A stretch of 47,331 nt of DNA from assembly GCA_001443495.1 (NCBI GenBank), contig LDXR01000019.1, positions 1 to 47,331 on the forward strand, read 5' to 3'. The position numbers and the translations under genes are program-made. Below are positions 22,731 to 32,140 of the stretch, piece after piece. The notes beneath the pieces were generated by a model, which saw nothing but the letters and a program-made list of their open reading frames with translations, made no database searches and was not told the DNA's origin. Position 1 is the first letter of the stretch. Every line of letters starts with the position of its first letter. Origin of the DNA: a candidate division NC10 bacterium CSP1-5. GTDB lineage: Bacteria > Methylomirabilota > Methylomirabilia > Methylomirabilales > CSP1-5.

Positions 22731-22883
22731 GATCGTTTCCTTTTCCTGCACTCAGGGCGGTTCCGGGGCACCGGAACCGTGCGCGTGACCATCGTCCCGG
22801 CTCTTCCCCCCCGATGCGTATTGGGATATACATTTACTCCTGGCATTATATTCCCCTGCGTGCCCCACACGGAAGGGCTTGGA

Positions 22884-23957
22884 ATGGACATCGCCATCAC
22901 GCTCGCGACGCCTGAGCAAAGGAGGCAAAAACCCGGGGACGAGTCCTCGTTAGGCTTCGGGAAGTTCTTCTCCGACCACATGTTCCTCATGCGGTACCGG
23001 GAAGGGACGGGATGGCACGACGCGCGGATCGTCCCCTACCGGCCTCTGTCCCTCGACCCGGCGGCCATGGTCCTCCATTACGGGCAGGAGATCTTCGAAG
23101 GGCTCAAAGGCTACCGGGGGGCGGGAGGCACCGTGTGCCTCTTCCGCCCGGAGAAAAACTTCGAGCGAATGAACCTGTCGGCGAGGCGGCTCTGCATGCC
23201 GCAGATCCCCGTGAAAGAAGCACTCGCGGCGGTCACCGCCCTTCTTCGCGTGGACCGGGGATGGATCCCCGGCTCGCGCGGGACGTCGCTGTACATCCGC
23301 CCGACGATGATCGCCACCGAGCCCGGCCTGGGCGTCAGGCCTTCCGCGGAGTATCTCTTCTTTATCATCACCGGCCCCGTCGGGAGCTATTACGCGCGGG
23401 GGCTCGAGCCGGTCCGCATCCTGGTGGAGGAAACGTACGTGCGGGCGGCGAAGGGGGGCCTGGGCGAGGCGAAGGCCGGGGCCAATTACGCCGCCAGCCT
23501 CCTGGCGGCCAAGAACGCCAAAGAGAGCGGGTACGACCAGGTGCTCTGGCTTTCCGCCGACGGACGCGAGGAAGTGGAGGAGGTCGGAACGATGAACATC
23601 TTCTTCGTGATCGGGGACGGGATCGTCACCCCTCCCCTGTCGGGCTCGATTCTGCCGGGGGTGACCCGCGACTCCGTCCTTACGATCACGCGCGACTGGG
23701 GGATGAACGTCTCCGAGCGCCGGATCGGAATGCAGGAACTGCGGCGGGCGGCCGCGGACGGGGCCCTGCGCGAGGTCTTCGGGACCGGGACCGCCGCCGT
23801 GATATCGCCCGTCGGGGCTCTTCGCTACCGGGGAGATGAGCTCGTGGTCAACGGGGGGGCTCCCGGGGATGTCTCCCGGAAGCTTTTCGCCGAGATCAGC
23901 GGGATTCAGTACGGAGAGATCTTCGACCGGTACGGGTGGGTGCACCGGGTGGAGTAG
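22884..23957 (+). CDS. ilvE: branched-chain amino acid aminotransferase
   Basis: 357 residues, the longer BCAT type related to eukaryotic enzymes. FSDHMFLMRYREGTGWHDAR and LHYGQEIFEGLKGYRG are typical. The PLP lysine is in GEAKAGANYAAS (about residue 198). The end has SGSILPGVTRDSVLTITRDW and SPVGALRYRGDELVVNG. It transfers amino groups between glutamate and the keto acids of leucine, isoleucine and valine. It lies 49 bases before an SDR gene in the same direction. Confidence 0.92.
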   Translation: MDIAITLATPEQRRQKPGDESSLGFGKFFSDHMFLMRYREGTGWHDARIVPYRPLSLDPAAMVLHYGQEIFEGLKGYRGAGGTVCLFRPEKNFERMNLSARRLCMPQIPVKEALAAVTALLRVDRGWIPGSRGTSLYIRPTMIATEPGLGVRPSAEYLFFIITGPVGSYYARGLEPVRILVEETYVRAAKGGLGEAKAGANYAASLLAAKNAKESGYDQVLWLSADGREEVEEVGTMNIFFVIGDGIVTPPLSGSILPGVTRDSVLTITRDWGMNVSERRIGMQELRRAAADGALREVFGTGTAAVISPVGALRYRGDELVVNGGAPGDVSRKLFAEISGIQYGEIFDRYGWVHRVE

Positions 23958-24006
23958 CTCCGCCGTTTTCGGGGATCGTACCCCATTTCACGTTGGGGGG
24001 TGCCCG

Positions 24007-24798
24007 ATGGATTTCGGGATACGGGGAAAAGCGGCGCTTGTGTGCGCGGGAAGCAAGGGGATCGGGCGGGCGTGCGCCGAGGCCCTGTCCGCCGAGGGGG
24101 CCCGCGTGGCGGTCTGCGCCCGCAACGAGGAGACGCTCTCCCGGGCGGCGGAGGAGATCGCGGCCAAGACGGGGAACCCGGTTCTTCCCGTCCGGGCGGA
24201 TTTGACACGGAACGAGGAGATCGACGCGCTCTTTGCCCGGATCGGCTCCGAGTTCGGCACGCTGCACATTTTGGTAAACAATGTCGGCGGACCGCACCCA
24301 TCCGGGTTTCTCGGGGCGTCGGACGAGGACTGGGTGAGAAGTTTCCACCTGAATTTCTTAAGCGCGATCCGGTGCATCAGGAAAACCCTCCCCTGGATGA
24401 CCGCCCAGAAGTTCGGCCGCATCGTCAACCTCACCTCGTTTTCCGTCAAGCAGCCGATCGACAACCTGATCCAGTCCAACGCGATCCGCAGCGCGGTGGT
24501 CGCCATGGCCAAGACACTCTCCCGGGAAGTCGCCGAGAACAACGTGACCGTGAACAACATCTGCCCGGGGTACGTGCTGACGGAACGTCTCCGGTCCCTG
24601 ATCGAGAAGCGGGCCGCGGAAAGCCAGGTGTCCGTGGAGGAGGCGATGGCGGCGGGGATCGCCGAGATCCCGGCGGGGAGGTTCGGTACCCCCGAAGAGG
24701 TGGCTGCGCTCGTCACGTTCCTCGCCTCGGAGAGGTCGTCCTACATCACCGGGGCAACGATCCAGGTCGACGGGGGACTAATCCGGGGGCTCCTCTAG
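24007..24798 (+). CDS. SDR-family protein lacking the usual Tyr-Lys catalytic pair
   Basis: 263 residues of classical SDR layout: GSKGIGRACAEALSAEGARV cofactor loop, NNVGG (about residue 92), then the Ser strand (RIVNLTSFSVKQP). Where YxxxK is expected, the sequence is LIQSNAIRSAVVAMAKTLSR, so both Tyr and Lys are replaced. The end is NICPGYVLTERLRSLIEKRA and GATIQVDGG. A subgroup of FabG-like proteins has this change. It may bind cofactor with another chemistry or none. It follows ilvE, 49 bases downstream. Confidence 0.85.
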   Translation: MDFGIRGKAALVCAGSKGIGRACAEALSAEGARVAVCARNEETLSRAAEEIAAKTGNPVLPVRADLTRNEEIDALFARIGSEFGTLHILVNNVGGPHPSGFLGASDEDWVRSFHLNFLSAIRCIRKTLPWMTAQKFGRIVNLTSFSVKQPIDNLIQSNAIRSAVVAMAKTLSREVAENNVTVNNICPGYVLTERLRSLIEKRAAESQVSVEEAMAAGIAEIPAGRFGTPEEVAALVTFLASERSSYITGATIQVDGGLIRGLL

Positions 24799-25065
24799 GC
24801 CGAGACGGCGGAAGAGGCTCGCTCGCGACATTCCGGCGACGCGGACGACTTTCCTGCGCCCCCGGAGCCCGGTGACGATCTCCACGTCGGCCCGGGAGAG
24901 GCCGAGCTCGCCAGCAAGGAACCGGACGAGGGCCTCGTTCGCCCGGTTCGTAAGCGGCGGGGCGGTGAGCCGGATGCGGATCGCCCTCCCGGAGAGGCCC
25001 GCCACTCCTTCCCTCGAGGCGCGGGGCAGCACGTGGACCGTAACCGTCGCGGCCTTCCCGCTCAC
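24778..25065 (-). CDS. yggU: YggU/DUF167 family protein
   Basis: 95 residues: VHVLPRASREGVAGLSGRAI, then RIRLTAPPLTNRANEALVRF and GLRGRRKVVRVAG, the standard DUF167 pattern. Small conserved protein of unknown function. The GTG at 25065 overlaps the stop of yggT (GTGA). The last 21 bases overlap the convergent SDR gene. It is the end of the operon maf-yggS-proC-yggT-yggU. Confidence 0.9.
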   Translation of the reverse strand: MSGKAATVTVHVLPRASREGVAGLSGRAIRIRLTAPPLTNRANEALVRFLAGELGLSRADVEIVTGLRGRRKVVRVAGMSRASLFRRLGLEEPPD

Positions 25066-25361
25066 GACATCCTCATCGCCAGGTCGAACAGAGTCCTCAC
25101 GACGAAGTACTGGAGGAACAGGATGGCGAGAATCGCCACCATGGGAGAGAAGTCGATGCTGCCCGCCATCAGCGGGAACCGCCGTCGAAGCCAGGAGAGG
25201 ACCGGCTCCGTGATGGAGTAGAGACCCCGGACAATGGGGTTGTACGGGTCGGGGTTCACCCAGGAAAGGACCGCCCGGATGATGAGGATCCACATGTAGG
25301 CGGACAGGGCGATGTCCAGGATTCTCGCAACGGCAAAAAAAAGGTTCTTCGCGACGAACAT
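25062..25361 (-). CDS. yggT: YggT family membrane protein
   Basis: 99 residues with two hydrophobic regions (ALSAYMWILIIRAVLSWVNP and FSPMVAILAILFLQYFVV). The family motif RAVLSWVNPDPYNPIVRGLY is clear. YggT proteins are inner-membrane proteins linked to osmotic stress and, in several bacteria, encoded near division genes. GGAGACC precedes the ATG at 25361; proC ends 10 bases upstream. Confidence 0.92.
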   Translation of the reverse strand: MFVAKNLFFAVARILDIALSAYMWILIIRAVLSWVNPDPYNPIVRGLYSITEPVLSWLRRRFPLMAGSIDFSPMVAILAILFLQYFVVRTLFDLAMRMS

Positions 25362-25371
25362 CGTGGTCTCC

Positions 25372-26178
25372 TTACCCGGACAGTTCGCGGCTTCTCTGCC
25401 AGGCGGCGAACACCGCCGACAGCACCGTCCCCCGGAAAGCACCCATCTCGAGCGCCGCGATCCCCGCGGCCGTCGTCCCTCCGGGGGAGGTGACCATGTC
25501 CTTCAGCTCCCCCGGGTGCTTCCCGGACTCCCGCACCATGCGGGCTGCTCCCTCCACGGTGGCCGCGGCAAGCCGGACCGCCTCCTCCCGCCCCATGCCG
25601 GCGCGAACCGCCCCGTCGGCGAGCGCCTCGATGAAAAGGAACGCGTACGCGGGGCCGGATCCGGAGAGCGCCGTGACAACGTCGAGCAGTTCCTCGCGGG
25701 GGAACTCCGCCACCTCCCCGAAGGAGGAGAAGATCTTCCGGGCCCACTCCTTCTGTTCCCGCGAAACTCCTCGGGCGAAGAAGAGGCCGGTGCTCCCCAT
25801 GCCTACCTGGGCCGGGGTATTCGGCATCGCGCGGACCACGCGTGCGCCTTCCCCCAGAGCGGAGAGGAACACCTGGGTCGGCACCCCCGCGGCGATCGTG
25901 ACAAAGAGCTTTCCCTTAACGTCGCCCGCCCGGACCTGGCGGAGCACCTCCCCCACACCTTGCGGCTTGACCGCGAAGACGATCGTGTCGCACTTCCGGA
26001 AGAGGTCCGCCATCCCCCGCGCGGTCGCGACGCCGAAACGCTTGCTGAGCTCCCTCCCGCGTCCGGGCCGGACGTCCAGGACGACCACCTCGCGGGGAGG
26101 GACGAGCTTCGCCGCAAGGATCCCCCGGATCATCGCCTCCCCCATGTTCCCCGCTCCGACGAATCCCAGTCCCTTCAT
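25372..26178 (-). CDS. proC: pyrroline-5-carboxylate reductase
   Basis: 268 residues. The dinucleotide site is GFVGAGNMGEAMIRGIL at the start. AVKPQG, AMPNTPAQVGMGSTGL and the C-terminal LSGSGPAYAFLFIEALADGA and TSPGGTTAAGIAALE are family signatures. It reduces pyrroline-5-carboxylate to proline with NAD(P)H. The ATG at 26178 overlaps the yggS stop (ATGA). Confidence 0.96.
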   Translation of the reverse strand: MKGLGFVGAGNMGEAMIRGILAAKLVPPREVVVLDVRPGRGRELSKRFGVATARGMADLFRKCDTIVFAVKPQGVGEVLRQVRAGDVKGKLFVTIAAGVPTQVFLSALGEGARVVRAMPNTPAQVGMGSTGLFFARGVSREQKEWARKIFSSFGEVAEFPREELLDVVTALSGSGPAYAFLFIEALADGAVRAGMGREEAVRLAAATVEGAARMVRESGKHPGELKDMVTSPGGTTAAGIAALEMGAFRGTVLSAVFAAWQRSRELSG

Positions 26179-26882
26179 GCCTCTCTCCTTGCCCGGCTCC
26201 CGAAGATGGCCGTGCCGACGCGGATCATCGTCGCGCCCTCCTCGATCGCCGTCTCGAAATCGTTCGACATTCCCATCGAAAGCTCCGTCCATCCCGGTCC
26301 GGCCCCGCCCCGTAGGGCGCACTCGTCGAACAGTTCCCGAAGCCGTTTGAAATACGGCCTGCTCTCCTCGGGGTCCTCCGTCCACGGGGGGATGGCCATC
26401 AGCCCCCGCAGGCGGATGCCGGGAAGGCCCGGGGCGGCCTCGATCAGCGCGGGCAACTCCCCTGGGGTCAACCCCGCCTTGGTTCCCTCCCCGGCGATAT
26501 TCACCTCCACCAGGCCGGGGAGGACCTTCCCGGCCTCCCCGGCACGGCGGGAAATATCCAAGAGAAGCCCGAGGGAGTCGACCGTCTGGATCCACGAGAA
26601 GAGCGCGACGGCCTTTTTCACCTTGTTCCTCTGGAGCCTCCCGATCAGGTGCCACTCGGCTGAGGGGAACGCTCGGATCTTTTCTTCGGCCTCCTGGACG
26701 TAATTCTCCCCGATGACGGTGAGTCCGGCCTCGAGGGCCTCTCCGATGCACCAGGCGGGTTGCGTCTTTCCGACCGCCACCAGCCGGATCTCTTCGCCTG
26801 TTCGCCCGGATCGGGCGGCGGCCCTCGCAATCCGGTCGAGGACCCGTGCCGCGCGCTCCCGGATCGATTCCCCGGCGCTCAT
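26175..26882 (-). CDS. yggS: YggS/PLPBP family PLP-homeostasis protein
   Basis: 235 residues. The PLP lysine is in IRLVAVGKTQP (about residue 37). GENYVQEAEEKI, EWHLIGRLQRNKVKK, VEVNIAGEGTKAG and LSMGMSNDFETAIEEGAT then RVGTAIFG are signatures. It binds PLP and balances the vitamin B6 pool. It overlaps maf by 4 bases upstream and proC downstream. Confidence 0.95.
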   Translation of the reverse strand: MSAGESIRERAARVLDRIARAAARSGRTGEEIRLVAVGKTQPAWCIGEALEAGLTVIGENYVQEAEEKIRAFPSAEWHLIGRLQRNKVKKAVALFSWIQTVDSLGLLLDISRRAGEAGKVLPGLVEVNIAGEGTKAGLTPGELPALIEAAPGLPGIRLRGLMAIPPWTEDPEESRPYFKRLRELFDECALRGGAGPGWTELSMGMSNDFETAIEEGATMIRVGTAIFGSRARREA

Positions 26883-27505
26883 TTTCTTCCCGCAAACCCG
26901 TACCAGCCGCGGCCCGTCCGGGAAACAGCGATGAGTTTCGCCCGGAGCAGCATCTCGACCACCCGCGTCATGGGAAGGCCGACGACATTGGTGTACGAGC
27001 CCACGATCCGGTCGATCAGCAGGTTGCCCGTCCCTTGCGCGGCGTACGCGCCGGCCTTGTCGCCCGTCTCCCCCGTCCGGAGATAGGCCGCGATCTCCCG
27101 GCGGGACAGCCCCCGGAAACGGACATGCGTCGTTTCGCACGCCTCGTCCCGGTAGCCGTCGCGCATGCGAAGCAGGAAGACCGCCGTATGCACCAGGTGC
27201 TCCCTGCCCGCAAGCAGCCCGAGCATCCGGGCGCCGTCTTCCGGATCCTTCGGTTTCCCCAGGATCAAGCCGGAGACGACGACGATCGTGTCCGCCGCGA
27301 GGACGAACGATTCCGGGTACCGTCCCGCCACCTCCTCCCCCTTTTCGCGCGCGGCCCGCCTGACGAAGCGTCGGGGGGCTTCGCCCCGCGCGGGAACCTC
27401 CTCGACCCGCGAGGGGACCACGCGGAACGGGATCCCCACCGCGCGCATGAGCGCATCGCGCCGGGGAGAAGAGGAAGCCAGTATCAACGTCGGAGGCGAC
27501 GCCAC
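26879..27505 (-). CDS. maf: Maf-family nucleotide pyrophosphatase
   Basis: About 208 residues. The Maf start ILASSSPRRDALMRAVG, FVLAADTIVVV, GKPKDPEDGARML and DKAGAYAAQG are all visible. Maf proteins hydrolyse non-canonical nucleoside triphosphates and some act in septum control. Start uncertain: GTG at 27505 fits the family, but GGGGAGG is only 2 bases away; TTG at 27532 is the alternative. First gene of the five-gene operon. Confidence 0.92.
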   Translation of the reverse strand: MASPPTLILASSSPRRDALMRAVGIPFRVVPSRVEEVPARGEAPRRFVRRAAREKGEEVAGRYPESFVLAADTIVVVSGLILGKPKDPEDGARMLGLLAGREHLVHTAVFLLRMRDGYRDEACETTHVRFRGLSRREIAAYLRTGETGDKAGAYAAQGTGNLLIDRIVGSYTNVVGLPMTRVVEMLLRAKLIAVSRTGRGWYGFAGRK

Positions 27506-27595
27506 GTCCTCCCCATTATATCGGCAACCCAATTCCTTGACCCACCCAAACTTATTGTGCTACAAGAGGAAAGCCTGATACCGACAGGGGAGCTC

Positions 27596-27997
27596 ATGAG
27601 TCTCAAGACCATCACGGTCCGCACGGAAAACCCCCAGCAGTTGATCGACATCACCCACACCGCGAGGCTCATCGTGCGGGAAAGCGGCGTCACCCGGGGA
27701 ACCTGCCAGGTATTCATCCCGCACACGACCGCCGCGGTCACGATCAACGAGAACACCGATCCGAATGTGAAACAGGATCTCCTGAATATCCTCGAATCGG
27801 TCGTCCCCTCGAAGGGAACCTACCTCCACACCGAGGGAAACGCACACGCGCACGCGAAGGCGAGCCTGATCGGCTCCTCGATCATGGTGTTCATCGAGTC
27901 CGGGCAACTGGTTCTCGGCACGTGGCAGTCGATCTATCTCTGCGAGTTCGACGGGCCGAGGACCCGAAACGTCCTCTTCCGGGTCACCGCCGGATGA
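27596..27997 (+). CDS. YjbQ/UPF0047 family protein
   Basis: 133 residues with a beta-barrel pattern: GTCQVFIPHTTAAVTINENT, then NAHAHAKASLIGSSIMVFIE, then LGTWQSIYLCEFDGPRTRNV. The conserved His and Asn of UPF0047 are present. Some members show weak thiamine phosphate synthase activity; the real role is not settled. It is divergent from maf and its last 14 bases overlap the 3' end of the radical SAM gene. Confidence 0.92.
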   Translation: MSLKTITVRTENPQQLIDITHTARLIVRESGVTRGTCQVFIPHTTAAVTINENTDPNVKQDLLNILESVVPSKGTYLHTEGNAHAHAKASLIGSSIMVFIESGQLVLGTWQSIYLCEFDGPRTRNVLFRVTAG

Positions 27998-29717
27998 TGC
28001 TCTCGTAGCGGGACCGCAGCCCCCGCCGGGGCAGGCCGCCCTCGACCACGTCCCAGGGAAAGTACTCGTCCGCATCCTTCTCCCGGAACACGACCTCGGA
28101 GAGCGCATCCCCGCGGGGGAGCCTGGCCCGTCCCGTTTCCGCCTGCCGGAGAATCCCCTCGACGCGCCGGTCCGAAAGCCCCAGGTAGCCCTGGAAGAGG
28201 GAGGAGCGGGGGGAATCGGCGCGGACGCGAACGTTCGGCAGGGACCGGACCCCTGCGGACACGCCCCGCTGGCGGCCCCTGAGATCTTCCTCCCGGGCCA
28301 TGGGAGCCCATTGCAGCGGGGTGAAGGGCTTGGGGACAAACGGGGAGATGACCGCCGTCACCGTTCCCATCCTCCCGACCGACTTCGCCTCGGCGAGCAC
28401 CTCCCGGCGAAAGGCGGCGAGGAAGTCGACCGCCCCCTCCACCTCCTCGTCCCCCCCGGCGCCGGGGATCCCGCAAAGAAAATACAGCTTGAAGGAGACG
28501 ATCCCGGCGCGGGCCAGAGTCCGGGCGGCCGAGAAGAACACCCCGTCCGCGACCCGCTTCCCGATCCGTGCCCGAAGTTCCTCGCTGCCGGCCTCCGGCG
28601 CCAGGGTGATCGTCCTGTGACCGCTTGCCGAAAGGATTCCGGCGATCTCCTCGTCCACGAGGTCCGCCCGGACGGAGGCGGGGGAAACCGCCCCGCCGCG
28701 AGCCAGGATCTCCTTCGAAAAGCTCCGGAAGTGTCTCCAGTCCAGCACCGCCGCCCCGATGAGCCCGACCGTCTTCCGATGCGGCCAGAGGGCGTCCACG
28801 GCCGCGCGCACGTAGTCCAGGGGAACCTCGCGGAAATCGGGGCAGGCGTGCGCGGCCGCGCAGAACCCGCACCGCTTGGGGCAGCCGCGCGACGTTTCCA
28901 CCAGCGCCATTCTCCCCAGCTCGGCGTCCTCCGCGAGAATGGGAACAACCGGGGGGAACTCCTCGAGAGGAACCGTCTCCCGGATGACCCGCGCGGGGAA
29001 TCCGGGGCGGGGCCGAATGCCCGCAAGCCTCCCGTACCCTTCCGTCTCGCTCCCCTCCGGAAGGACGTACTCGGGAACGTACCCGGCCGGCACGAACAGG
29101 CCGGGGATCGCGGCGAGGGCCTTCAGGTACCTATCGTCGGAGGGCCGGGGAGACCCCAGGTCGAGGATCGATCCGACCGCCCTCTCCCCGTCCCCGACGA
29201 CCACGGCGTCCGCCACGGTTCCCGCCGGTTCGGGGGACAAAGATGCCGCGAATCCCCCCGCCAGGACCAGCGGCCGTTCCCGACGCGAGGGAAGCGTTCC
29301 TCCGCCCCGGGAAGCCCGGTCGACCCGGAAAGGGGGAACTCCTCCCGCGGCAAGCAGACCCGGAAGGTTCAACAGATCGTTCTCGTAGGAGAGGGAGAAG
29401 GCGACGATATCGAAGTCGGAGAGGGGCCGGCTGCTCTCCAGGGTGGAAAGGAGCATTCCCCGTCGCGGAGACCGGTTGCCGCCGCGACGGAGGATATGCT
29501 TCTCTTGCTCCCCGGGCAGGAAGGCCCTCTCGCATACGGCGTCCGCCCGGGCGTTGAACCGGTCGTAGACCGAGAGGAACCCAAGGTTCGACATCGCCGC
29601 CTCGTACCGGTTCGGGTAGACGAGGGCGACCCGGACCCGCCCTCCCCACTCCTTGCGGACCCCACCGACCTCGCGGGACAGGATCTCCTCGTGAAGCCGG
29701 CGAATCTCCCACGTCAT
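27984..29717 (-). CDS. radical SAM protein
   Basis: 577 residues. The N-terminal region (about 25-240: [20 protein letters not shown], later [20 protein letters not shown]) has the shape of the B12-binding-like domain seen in this radical SAM class, without a clear DxHxxG cobalamin motif. The cluster motif is [14 protein letters not shown] (CxxxCxxC, about residue 285). Then [18 protein letters not shown]. Such proteins are often tRNA- or cofactor-modifying; the substrate is unknown. The ATG overlaps the ftsZ stop (ATGA), so it is the last gene of the dcw transcript. Confidence 0.9.
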   Translation of the reverse strand: MTWEIRRLHEEILSREVGGVRKEWGGRVRVALVYPNRYEAAMSNLGFLSVYDRFNARADAVCERAFLPGEQEKHILRRGGNRSPRRGMLLSTLESSRPLSDFDIVAFSLSYENDLLNLPGLLAAGGVPPFRVDRASRGGGTLPSRRERPLVLAGGFAASLSPEPAGTVADAVVVGDGERAVGSILDLGSPRPSDDRYLKALAAIPGLFVPAGYVPEYVLPEGSETEGYGRLAGIRPRPGFPARVIRETVPLEEFPPVVPILAEDAELGRMALVETSRGCPKRCGFCAAAHACPDFREVPLDYVRAAVDALWPHRKTVGLIGAAVLDWRHFRSFSKEILARGGAVSPASVRADLVDEEIAGILSASGHRTITLAPEAGSEELRARIGKRVADGVFFSAARTLARAGIVSFKLYFLCGIPGAGGDEEVEGAVDFLAAFRREVLAEAKSVGRMGTVTAVISPFVPKPFTPLQWAPMAREEDLRGRQRGVSAGVRSLPNVRVRADSPRSSLFQGYLGLSDRRVEGILRQAETGRARLPRGDALSEVVFREKDADEYFPWDVVEGGLPRRGLRSRYESIIRR

Positions 29718-30880
29718 GCGCCGGGGGGCCGGCGGCGAAGGAACGTGGGGATGTCGAACTCCTCCAGGATTTCTTCCTCGATCGGCGACTCGGGCACCGG
29801 GAGCGGCTCAATCCTTTCCGGCTCTCTCGTCTGGGCGGCGCGCAGGAAGGTCGGCTTCTCCAGGTCCTCGCGCCCCACCAGCTTGATCGTGCGGCGCGGG
29901 CTTTTCCAGATGCTCTCGGCCACGCCCGATTCGAACCCGGTGGCAATGACGGTAACCTTCAACTCCTCCCCCATCGTGTCGTCGATCACGGTCCCGAAGA
30001 TGATGTTTGCTTCCTCGTCCGCCTCCTCCTGGATGAGCGTTGCGGCCTCGTGCACCTCGCTCATGGAGAGGGAGGGGCCGGCCGTGATGTTGAAGAGGAC
30101 CCCGCGCGCCCCCCGGATGGCCACATCCTCGAGGAGGGGGCTGGAGATCGCCTTCTCCGCGGCGGCCATCGCCCGGTTCTGGCCCGCGGCGCTTCCGGTA
30201 CCCATCAGGGCCACTCCGGAACCCGACATGATCGTCTTGACGTCGGCGAAGTCGAGATTGATGTACCCCGGCTTGGTCACCAGCTCGGAGATCCCGCGGA
30301 CCGCCTGGTACAGGACCTCGTCGACCTTGCGGAACGCCTCCACAAACCGCATCTCCTTGCCGGCGATCAGGAGGAGCTTCTCGTTCGGGATCACGATGAG
30401 GGTGTCCACGATGCTGCGGAGCTCTTTGAGTCCTATTTCCGCCTGCCTGCGCCGGGTGGCGCCCTCGAACGAGAACGGGCGGGTCACCACCGCGACGGTT
30501 AACGCCCCCAGCTCCCGCGCGACTTCCGCGACGACCGGCCCTCCCCCGGTGCCCGTGCCGCCCCCCAGCCCCGCGGTCATGAACACCATGTCGGCGCCCA
30601 TGAGGGCCTCGCGAAGGATGTCCCGGTCCTCCAGGGCCGCCTGGCGGCCCGTGTCGGGGTTCGCCCCCGCGCCGAGGCCCTTGGTCAGTTTCGCGCCCAT
30701 CTGGATCTTCAGGGGAGCAAGGTTTTTCGAGAGGGCCTGTGCGTCCGTGTTCGCGGAGATGAACTCCACGCCCGTGAGCCCCTCCTCGATCATCGTGTTG
30801 ATTGCGTTTCCGCCGCCGCCTCCGAGGCCGAACACCTTGATGACCGCGCTGCACCTGTTTTCCTCTACGAGAGTGAACAT
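29714..30880 (-). CDS. ftsZ: cell-division GTPase FtsZ
   Basis: 388 residues. The nucleotide loop [18 protein letters not shown] is at about 17-35. The tubulin signature [10 protein letters not shown] is near 108. The T7 loop reads [12 protein letters not shown]-like ([16 protein letters not shown]). The C-terminal peptide DIPTFLRR, which binds FtsA and ZipA-like partners, is intact after an acidic linker. FtsZ polymerises into the Z ring. It lies 30 bases after ftsA. Confidence 0.98.
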   Translation of the reverse strand: MFTLVEENRCSAVIKVFGLGGGGGNAINTMIEEGLTGVEFISANTDAQALSKNLAPLKIQMGAKLTKGLGAGANPDTGRQAALEDRDILREALMGADMVFMTAGLGGGTGTGGGPVVAEVARELGALTVAVVTRPFSFEGATRRRQAEIGLKELRSIVDTLIVIPNEKLLLIAGKEMRFVEAFRKVDEVLYQAVRGISELVTKPGYINLDFADVKTIMSGSGVALMGTGSAAGQNRAMAAAEKAISSPLLEDVAIRGARGVLFNITAGPSLSMSEVHEAATLIQEEADEEANIIFGTVIDDTMGEELKVTVIATGFESGVAESIWKSPRRTIKLVGREDLEKPTFLRAAQTREPERIEPLPVPESPIEEEILEEFDIPTFLRRRPPGA

Positions 30881-30910
30881 GTCTGCCTCCTTTTCGCTCT
30901 TCCCGGTGTA

Positions 30911-32140
30911 TTAGAAGAACTCCGATAGGATCTGCTTCACCCGGGCCATCCATCCGCCCGGGGCCTCCTCTTCCGCTCTGCCCATGCCGCTCTCCGCCAG
31001 CTTCGCCCCGTAAAGAGCAAGCCCCACGGCGGTTGCGAAGGTCGGGCTGTTGACCACCTCCACCACCCCCCCGATCCCGATGGGCCCCCCCCGCCGGACG
31101 GGCAGGTGGAAGACCCGTTCCCCCAGATCGGGGAGGCCGTCCAGGCGGGAACCGCCGCCCGTCAGCACGATTCCCGCCCCGAGCATCTCCTCGAATCCCG
31201 AGCGCAGGATCTCCTTCCTCAGGAGGGTGAAGATCTCCTCCGCGCGGGGCTCGATGATCTCGCTCAGGTATTGCCGCCGGATCGGCCTCGGCTGGCGCCC
31301 CCCCACGCCGGGCAATTCCACGAGCTCGTCCCGCCGGACCTTCTGGATCGCGGCGCATCCCGAGGCGATTTTCAGGCTTTCCGCGTCCGCTGCGGGGATC
31401 CGAAGTCCCACCGCCACGTCGGCGGTGATGTTCCCGCCCCCCAGCGGCAGCACGAAGGTGTGACGGAGGGCGCCGTCATAGAAGATGGCCATATCGACGG
31501 TCCCGCCGCCGAAGTCCAGCAACGCCACGCCCACCTCGCGCTCTTCCGGGGTCAGCACGGCCTCCGCGGAGGCCAGGGGGGAGAGCACGATGTCGACGAT
31601 GTTGATCTCCGCCTTCTCGACGCACCGCACGAGATTGCGCGTGCTCGGCAGGTCGTCGGTCACCACGTGCACCCGCGCGTCCAGGCGGATGCCCGTCATG
31701 CCGCGGGGGTCCTTGATTCCGGGCATATCGTCGACGATGAACTCCTGGGTCAGGACATGCAGGATCTCCCGGTCCGCCGGTAGCTCCACCGCCTTTGCCA
31801 GATCGAGGACCCGCGCCACGTCCGTGTCGGTCACTTCCCGCTCGTTCCGCACGGAGACGGCCGCATGGCTGTTGAACGACTTGATCAATGGGCCGGACAC
31901 GCCGACCAGCGCGGAAGAAACCGGGAGGCCCGTCATCTTCTCCGCCTCGGAGACGCTCTGCCTGATCGACTTGACGGTCGCGTCCACGTTGACCACGGAC
32001 CCCTTGCGCATCCCCTCCGTCGGGCAGATCCCCATGCCGAGGATCTCCACCCCCTCCGGGGTTTTCCTCGCGATGACCGTTGCGACCTTGCTCGACCCGA
32101 TATCCAGGCCGGTGATCACCGGCCCCGTCGCCGATTCCAT
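30911..32140 (-). CDS. ftsA: cell-division protein FtsA
   Basis: 409 residues, actin-like. ITGLDIGSSKVATVIAR phosphate loop at the start, LLDFGGGTVDMAIFYDG in the middle, and GIVLTGGGSRLDGLPDL near 340. The last residues (GGWMARVKQILSEFF) form the amphipathic helix that tethers FtsA to the membrane. It links FtsZ to the inner membrane. Its start directly follows the ftsQ stop. Confidence 0.98.
   Translation of the reverse strand: MESATGPVITGLDIGSSKVATVIARKTPEGVEILGMGICPTEGMRKGSVVNVDATVKSIRQSVSEAEKMTGLPVSSALVGVSGPLIKSFNSHAAVSVRNEREVTDTDVARVLDLAKAVELPADREILHVLTQEFIVDDMPGIKDPRGMTGIRLDARVHVVTDDLPSTRNLVRCVEKAEINIVDIVLSPLASAEAVLTPEEREVGVALLDFGGGTVDMAIFYDGALRHTFVLPLGGGNITADVAVGLRIPAADAESLKIASGCAAIQKVRRDELVELPGVGGRQPRPIRRQYLSEIIEPRAEEIFTLLRKEILRSGFEEMLGAGIVLTGGGSRLDGLPDLGERVFHLPVRRGGPIGIGGVVEVVNSPTFATAVGLALYGAKLAESGMGRAEEEAPGGWMARVKQILSEFF

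Noticed and set aside
28311-30914. 867-codon open frame on the plus strand opposite the radical SAM and ftsZ genes
   Set aside because: It is a GC-driven shadow of well-identified genes on the minus strand; composition is Arg/Pro/Gly-rich with no family resemblance.
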